From the NCBI GenBank assembly GCA_039654915.1, contig CM077599.1, positions 85,769,001-85,833,000 of the forward strand: a stretch of 64,000 bases of DNA. Reading direction: 5' to 3'. This document shows, in pieces, positions 58,325 to 64,000 of this stretch. Within the stretch, counting starts at the first letter, position 1. Each line of letters opens with the position of its first letter. The DNA is from Aquilaria yunnanensis. Taxonomy: Eukaryota > Streptophyta > Magnoliopsida > Malvales > Thymelaeaceae. The position numbers and the translations under genes were made by a program. Under the pieces are notes generated by a model, which saw only the letters and a list, made by a program, of their open reading frames with translations, searched no databases and was not told the DNA's origin.

Positions 58325-58830
58325 GGCGGAAAGCGCTTAAGAATTCGAATTACAGATTCAAAGAATGAAAGATGGGAAATTCCGCAATGGCTCATCCAAT
58401 GCCAGACCTCCCCTCCTCATCTCTCCTCACTGGATCCCGTCCGTCATTATTCGCCGGCGCCGCTCACATTCTTTCCAGCTCCGATTCTGATCTTATTTTC
58501 ACCCTGTACAACACCATGCACCTCCTTTTTCTTCGCCATCTCTCACCGTTCCTCCACTGACATCCTCTTCGACTTCACAGATTCCGGCCGTCCATTCGTC
58601 TTCAAGGGCCAGTACATCAAGCTCTCTACCTCCGTCCCGAAGAGCGGTTCCTCTCTTTATGGCCAAGGTGATCTCACCAAGAGGTCTTTCAAGCTCCGGT
58701 CAAGTGGGTCTGCTCATGGAGTTTTGTTGCTCGATAGCAATGGGATGGATGTGGAACACACCCCGTTCAAATCCTTCCTGCCTGCTCCATCAATGTCTGT
58801 AATTACAACGCGTCGGAGCAGGCAGAGGGC
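58325..58830 (+). pseudogene. GH31 alpha-glucosidase/alpha-xylosidase fragment
   Basis: Pieces of the N-terminal region of plant glycoside hydrolase family 31 enzymes: LRIRITDSKNERWEIPQ, then DSDLIFTLYNT in another frame (about 58490), then RSSTDILFDFTDSGRPFVFK, QYIKLSTSVPKSGSSLYGQG and AHGVLLLDSNGMDV. The frame changes near 58515. About 40-50 residues normally found between the SLYGLGE-type motif and HGVLLLNSNGMDV are missing, and the catalytic barrel is absent. After 58830 the similarity ends. Intact enzymes trim xyloglucan or starch-type glucans. This is a broken relic, perhaps carried here by transposition. No introns are identifiable. Confidence 0.75.
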
Positions 58831-58873
58831 AACCACCGCAGGTTCTGGGGGAGAAGATTTGGGAAGGAGATGA

Positions 58874-60012
58874 AATTTGGGTTAATGAGTATTTTTAGTC
58901 CTTAAAATTATTTATTTGTGTCAAATTTAATCTAAAATTTTTAGTTTTTCCAAAATAGTCAGTTATTGTTATAAGAGATGAAGCCACGTAACAGTGTGAG
59001 TGCCATAGAAGCAACTTTCATCCAAATTAGCAGAAAAACTGATGGAAGGAACTCACATAAAACATAAAATATGAGTTAGAAAATTTTAAGATGACACCAA
59101 CTAAGATAGAGGATCACATTAGAATGACCGTCATAATAAGAGGACCATCTCGTTTCATTTTACCTCATATTTTTCATTTTGCAAAGCAGCCCACCTGTTC
59201 ATTTGAGTGGCACACATACTAAATTAGTTCATTAAACAGCCGACAATAATCTTAAAAAATAAATATTTAAATATAGGTGGATCGAAATCAATGATTAAAG
59301 GCATTATTCTTCCTGTTCGAGAAGAGAGAAAATATATAAAATAAATAAATTACAAAAAGAAGAGCAAAGCCAAAGCCAGAGAGGGAGACCAATTCCCTTC
59401 AAACAGACAGACGGTCCGCACTTCTTTTCCTTTCCATCTCCTCGTTATTGGCGGTTCACCATTTCCCTTTTCTTTTTCCTTGCATTGTTTATAGTGTCCC
59501 TCCTACGTTGCCTACATATTTCTCTTTGCGTCCTCTAGTTCTATTTCTTGTTTTAACACTTCTTCATCTTTTTTTTTTTCCCTTTAATTTTGGATACTCC
59601 AACATTAACACAAGTTACAGGTATACTTTGGTCAAAGGAAATGCCATATGTACAGTTTGTTTTAGGGAAGCAATTGTACATACGTTTTTTTTATAACCAC
59701 TAGTATTGGGTTGTTATATTAATGGAACGTTGAACAAATCCCACTCATCTAAAATAAGGTTTTTTTTTCACACATTTAACTGATGTACGTTCGCTCATTA
59801 ACATAAATCGTTAAAAGACAATAGTAATTCTGAACAATGTATATCAGAATTAGACATACGATTAAAGAGAAATAAATATATCTCAATTTACATAAGATGA
59901 CCTCAATTCTAAACAAATGCATCTAAAAAATAAATATATAGTAAAAGTGAATCAAATGCATCTTAAATTTAGAAAATATGATTTTAATCATATATAGATA
60001 AATGCGAATGCG
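58874..60012. other. AT-rich intergenic DNA
   Basis: No gene supported. ORFs here (for example 59448-59696) are simple Phe/Leu-rich translations of T-rich DNA. Confidence 0.4.
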
Positions 60013-60025
60013 CACCCCCCCTCCC

Positions 60026-60056
<31 letters not shown>

Positions 60057-60064
60057 ACACACAC
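60013..60064. repeat. Poly(C) plus (AC)n tract
   Basis: A C run broken by one T, then about 12 AC units. Length is likely to vary or be mis-assembled. Confidence 0.9.
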
Positions 60065-60691
60065 ATCAACCGTAAAATAAATGTATATTACAACTAGATA
60101 AATGAATCTCAAAACTACACATACAATTAAAGCACAAGAAATGTATATAATTAAGCCAAAACAAAGTATTTCAGATTTAGATAAGATGATCCTAATAATA
60201 GATAAATACGTTTCTAATCCATAACGATGAATCTCAAAATTGGGCAAATATATCTAAAAAATAGGCCGTGAAGAAACACATAGTAGATTGGAATGTGTTT
60301 CATTATTTCTATCAAGGTACAAAACAGTGAAATATACACAGCAGCATGTGTACAACAGCAGCTAAATTAGTTTCACGCTATCTGGAGATAGAGATAAGAG
60401 AGGAAGAGATCAGGCTAAGCCACTAGACAAATTACACCACATGAGACTTATGGTACAAGCAACTTAGTCTCCCTCATATAAATCAAACATATAATTAAAG
60501 TGAAACAAATATATCTCAAACCTAGAATAAGATGATCTCAAGCCTATCAGAACCACAAAAATAACCTCAAAATCAAACAAATACATTTCATAATTAGATA
60601 AATTATTATGAATAAATTTTAAGTTAACAATGTTAAAGTGGATGGACAAACACCCAATAGATAATAGAGAAACTCCTAAAATAATGTGTGA
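60065..60691. other. AT-rich intergenic DNA
   Basis: Repeated phrases such as AAATGTATCTC, AGATAAATGAATCTC and AGATAAGATGATC (also present left of the poly(C) tract, 59880-60000) make a loose diverged repeat. Confidence 0.4.
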
Positions 60692-61555
60692 CACTACAAC
60701 ACAAACGTAGGATAGCGACTGAGAAAATAGTTACTTTCAGTCTTTAGTTGCGATTGATTAGCTACTAAATGTGTCAATTGTAAAAACCTTAGTCACTAGG
60801 TAGCTAATGATTAACTAGTGATTGAATGATTCAGTTATGCAATTTTTAAACAGTAACAAAATAGCGACTGAAACCTCAGTTGGTACCAATTTTATTTTTA
60901 AAAAAAAAAATTAATTGTTGAGATGTTTAAACACACACACATATGAAATGTACTAAATGTGGTAATGAATTGTAATGATAAAAAAGTTTAATTAAAATAA
61001 ATATAAAATCTAAACATAATATTATTAATTAGAAAGTAAGGAGGAAGAAGAAGGAGAAATGAAGGAGAGGCTGGAGCTGAGCAAGAAGAATGAGAAATGA
61101 AGGAGGAAGAAGAAGAAGAAGAAGAAGAAATGAGAAAGGATAGGCTGGAGTTGAAGGAATGAGAAAAGGAAGGAGGCAGAAGAAGGAGAAATAAGGAAGG
61201 AAAGACTGGAGCTGAGGAAGAAAAATGAGAAATGAGGAAAGAGAGGTTAGAGTTGAGGAAGAAGAAGGAGGAGGAAGAAGGAGGAGAAATGAGGAAGGAG
61301 AGGCTGAAGCCGAAGTTTTTAATTTGTCTTAACAACTAAAATAACAACTAAAACATATTAGTGAATGAATAGCTACTAATTCCAAAAAATAATATAAAAC
61401 GGGTGACTAAAAATTTCAGAAAATTTAAAATTAATGACTGAAATTTTCAATTACTAATTAGTCACAATAATTACATGGCTCACAAGCTAACACCTGACTG
61501 ACGACTAAATTCAGTTACTAGTTTCAGTTGCTTCATCGCTTTTTCTCTTGTAGTG
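60692..61555. mobile_element. Non-autonomous CACTA (En/Spm) element
   Basis: 864 bp. The left end CACTACAACACAAACG and inverted right end CACTACAAGAGAAAAAGC share the CACTACAA core of CACTA elements. The 3-bp target TGA is duplicated exactly (60689-60691 and 61556-61558). Sub-terminal copies of AGCGACTGA, TTAGTCACTA and inverses follow, as expected for transposase-binding repeats. The centre (61040-61315) is a purine-rich GAAGAAGGAG array. No transposase. Confidence 0.88.
61040..61315. repeat. Purine-rich GAAGAA/AAGGAGG array
   Basis: Imperfect 40-60 bp units of GAGAAATGAGGAAGGAGAGG followed by CTGGAGCTGAGGAAG. It lies within the CACTA element. On the other strand it gives only Ser/Phe-rich shadow translation. 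Confidence 0.8.
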
Positions 61556-61558
61556 TGA

Positions 61559-62910
61559 CTAAATTGTCAAAAGTCCCACCCATAATAAATTACCTAAATT
61601 TATTTGTTGTCTAATATAATCTTATTGGCAAGACTATGTAAAAGTAGTTTGGATGAAGAAATTCACTCACAAATCAATGCTAGTTGTATACCTCAAGAAC
61701 TAGTGTCTCCGATGCATGATTTTGGTGCTTCTTTTCTCCTTTAACTCCCTTTTGACAAAAGAGGCAACTTAGTACCTATAGTGTTTACTATATATGGATT
61801 AGCTACAAAAACTTTTTTACAGTTAAATTGACTGGTAACATTTTCATTTGAGTAGAAATTTGTTATTACCATTAATTTCCCAGATGTGTAATGATGTGGA
61901 ACATTTTGATGATATGATGACAAGTGTGACATGTATACCTTTTACCTCGCACCAAGTTTGCGAGAGATGATAATTTTTGATTAAGTCAGAACTTGCATGG
62001 ACGTCGTCTTCCGTTTTATGTGGCCGCAGCTGTAATTTTTTTTATATGGAACATCAATGAAAACATAAGAATATAAATATAAATTTCGATATAAAATAAT
62101 TCATCCCAATATGAGATTAAAAAAAATTACCCCAATAAAACGAGCAATCATTTTGGTAGGACGGATCACGGAAAGAAAAATGACGGAAAGATTAGAAGAA
62201 TAAAAAACAAAAATTGGATAAAAAGGTGAAAATCAACGCAAGGTAAAAAAGAAAATGACGGAAGAGGAAGTAATTAGCTACAAACAAGAGTATCATATGG
62301 CAGTAACGAAAAAGGGAATAAGAAAAGTGGGTTATTCCAATTCAAAGAGTTGTTAAAGCAAAATGCTTTGAGGAAATACAAATCAACAGTATATATGGTC
62401 CGACATTCATATAAAGAGAGAGACCAACTTTTAAATTATCCACTTACCTTTATGTATCCTACCATTAGAGAGAGATAGAGAGGGAGGCAAAGTTACCCAT
62501 CACATGCAAACCACTTTCACACACAACAGAGCAGAAGGGAGAGAAGAATTAAAAGAAAAGATATCCAAAGAAACTAAAAGTAAAAGAAAGAAAGACTCAA
62601 AAAAGAGGGAAAAAAAAAACATAAATTTCCTCCCCAACAAGAAAAGCATAAAATCCTCACCTCCCTTAATATCCCACTCTTCACTCTTCCCTCCCTCAAC
62701 TCACTCCCCATCAAATTCTCTTCTCTTCTCTTCTCTTCTTCTGGCCTCCCACCTGACAGTTGCCAATACCACCAAAAGCCTAACACACAGCATTTCTTCT
62801 TAACACCTATCAAAGTCTTCTCTTGTTTTATTTTTTGTTTTTCAGTACTACCGCTTAAGCTTGTAAAATCTCTCAGTCATAGCTATCTAGCATCTAGCAT
62901 CTATAGTAAT
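61559..62910 (+). promoter_or_regulatory. Upstream region and leader of the SMXL3-like gene
   Basis: No ORF is supported. A TATA-like CATATAAAGAG lies near 62410. It is followed by GAGA-type repeats and a CT-rich stretch (TCTCTTCTCTTCTCTTCTC near 62719), normal for a plant 5' UTR. The leader would be about 470 nt. The CACTA element sits at the far end. Confidence 0.4.
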
Positions 62911-64000
62911 ATGAGAGCTGGGATATGTACAGTGCAGCAGGCGCTGACGGCGGAGGCTGCCAGCATAGTGAAACAGGCGATGAGCCTCGCTCGCCGCCGG
63001 GGTCACGCCCAAGTGACCCCTCTGCATGTAGCCAGCGCTATGCTTGCCACCTCCGCCGGTCTTCTCAGGAAGGCCTGCCTGCAGTCTCACTCTCACCCTC
63101 TTCAGTTCCGGGCACTGGAGCTTTGCTTCAACGTAGCCCTCAACCGCCTTCCAGCCTCCACGTCCGGTCCTCTTCTCGGCCCCCACTCCCACCACCACCC
63201 CTCCTTCTCCAATGCCCTCGTGGCTGCCTTCAAGCGAGCCCAGGCGCACCAGCGCCGGGGCTCCATTGAGAACCAGCAGCAGCCTATTCTAGCTCTAAAG
63301 ATAGAACTGGAGCATCTGGTCATCTCCATCTTGGATGATCCTAGTGTGAGTCGGGTCATGAGGGAGGCCGGTTTCTCTAGCACCCAAGTGAAGAGCAAGG
63401 TGGAGCAGACTGTTTCCATGGAGGTCTCTTCCCAAAGCACTGTTAATCCTGCAAATAATATTAATTCCCAGGCTAACAGAGAGATTATTAGCAGCAGATC
63501 GATCTCCAGTACTGTTGCAGCTGGTTTGTCTCATCAGTTTCTTGGTTTTGGTTCCCTCATTCAACCGCCGGATCATCGAGCTAGCAATGAAGATGTGACA
63601 GAAGTGCTCAACATGCTAGTGAACAAGAGCAAGAACACCGTGGTTGTGGGAGAGAGTCTGGCCATGGCAGAGAGTGTGGTCAAAGGATTGAAGGAGAGGC
63701 TCGAGAAAGGGCAAGTTCCAGGAGAGTTGAGGTTTGTTCAGTTCATAAGTCTCCCTCTTTTTTCTCTGAGAAATCTCCCCAAGGATGAGGTTGAGCAGAA
63801 GCTTATGGAGCTCAGGAGCCATGTGAAGGGGTACATGGGCAGAGGGGCAGTTTTGTACTTGGGTGATCTGAAATGGGTTTCTGAATTTTGGTCAGAATAT
63901 GGTGAACCCATGAGGAGCTATAGTTACCGTGCTGTGGAGCACATTATCATGGAGGTCAAAAGATTGGTGAGTGGGACTAAGGATACAGGAAAGTTATTTC
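62911..64000 (+). CDS. SMXL3: SMAX1-LIKE 3 type protein (5' part, partial)
   Basis: The first 363 codons, open to the right edge with no stop. It starts MRAGICTVQQALTAEAA and LARRRGHAQVTPLHVA, the double Clp-N domain of plant SMXL proteins (ClpB/HSP101-related). Residues about 60-85 (HPLQFRALELCFNVALNRLP) and 120-165 (LVISILDDPSVSRVMREAGF) are the second Clp-N repeat. From about residue 230 the degenerate first ATPase domain begins (NEDVTEVLNMLV, then VVVGESLAMAE in place of a Walker A). The sequence follows SMXL3 more closely than SMXL4/5 from memory. SMXL3/4/5 act redundantly in phloem formation and, unlike SMXL6-8, are reported as insensitive to strigolactone/MAX2 degradation (established for Arabidopsis). 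The degron region and EAR motif lie beyond the window. No frame damage is seen. Confidence 0.93.
   Translation, partial: MRAGICTVQQALTAEAASIVKQAMSLARRRGHAQVTPLHVASAMLATSAGLLRKACLQSHSHPLQFRALELCFNVALNRLPASTSGPLLGPHSHHHPSFSNALVAAFKRAQAHQRRGSIENQQQPILALKIELEHLVISILDDPSVSRVMREAGFSSTQVKSKVEQTVSMEVSSQSTVNPANNINSQANREIISSRSISSTVAAGLSHQFLGFGSLIQPPDHRASNEDVTEVLNMLVNKSKNTVVVGESLAMAESVVKGLKERLEKGQVPGELRFVQFISLPLFSLRNLPKDEVEQKLMELRSHVKGYMGRGAVLYLGDLKWVSEFWSEYGEPMRSYSYRAVEHIIMEVKRLVSGTKDTGKLF

Noticed and set aside
63102..63822. Minus-strand ORFs over the SMXL3-like exon
   Set aside because: Antisense shadows of a clear coding exon.
1..64000. CRISPR arrays, bacterial operons, rRNA or tRNA genes
   Set aside because: Nothing of this kind is visible. 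The repeats present are eukaryotic transposons, tandem repeats and microsatellites.

Overview
The window is nuclear DNA from a flowering plant, most likely a eudicot. It has intron-containing genes, organelle-targeted PPR coding sequence, an OVATE protein gene, a SMAX1-like gene, and a very AT-rich intergenic space filled with plant transposons. Only four ordinary host genes are supported, all on the + strand: the 3' part of a cationic amino acid transporter (1-3041), an intronless DYW-type PPR gene (7362-9281), an OVATE family protein gene (43718-44368) and the start of a SMAX1-LIKE 3 type gene (62911 to the right edge). From memory, their closest Arabidopsis relatives are CAT6 (At5g04770), At5g04780, OFP13/OFP18 (At5g04820/At3g52540) and SMXL3 (At3g52490). 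These are neighbours in two Arabidopsis segments, so this looks like an ancestral gene block stretched by transposons.

Left part (3-10 kb): small DNA transposons surround the PPR gene. One is a 905-bp Mutator-type element with about 165-bp terminal inverted repeats and a perfect 9-bp target duplication, carrying a GC-rich internal segment (Pack-MULE candidate).

10.3-25.4 kb: a large Helitron on the minus strand. It carries an RPA1-like gene, a RepHel transposase gene (HUH motif, paired tyrosines, Walker A/B) broken by many stops, an intact F-box-like ORF and an intact coiled-coil ORF. Its 5' part has two blocks of tandem repeats. A 498-bp hAT MITE sits inside a RepHel intron with an exact 8-bp duplication.

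25.8-39 kb: no host gene. It holds a 2.27-kb hAT-like element containing a degenerate CCCTAAA tract, a 1.06-kb long-TIR element with a GC-rich core, a 1508-bp solo LTR (TG...CA, 5-bp duplication) inserted into one unit of a 606-bp tandem repeat, and a 123-bp Helitron-like miniature.

39.1-43.3 kb: a 5'-truncated, decayed L1-type LINE with a poly(A) tail, ending about 450 bp upstream of the OVATE gene. 46.2-51.5 kb: a full-length Ty1/copia element on the minus strand with almost identical LTRs, a PBS, a PPT and one intact 1334-codon gag-pol ORF, so a very recent insertion.

52-62.9 kb: AT-rich DNA with Stowaway-like MITEs, GC-rich blocks, a broken GH31 alpha-glucosidase/xylosidase fragment, a non-autonomous CACTA element and the putative SMXL3 promoter. 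I saw no rRNA, tRNA or CRISPR array and no convincing new molecular system. The most interesting objects are the cargo-bearing Helitron, the Pack-MULE candidate, the solo LTR with its paralogous empty site and the young copia element.
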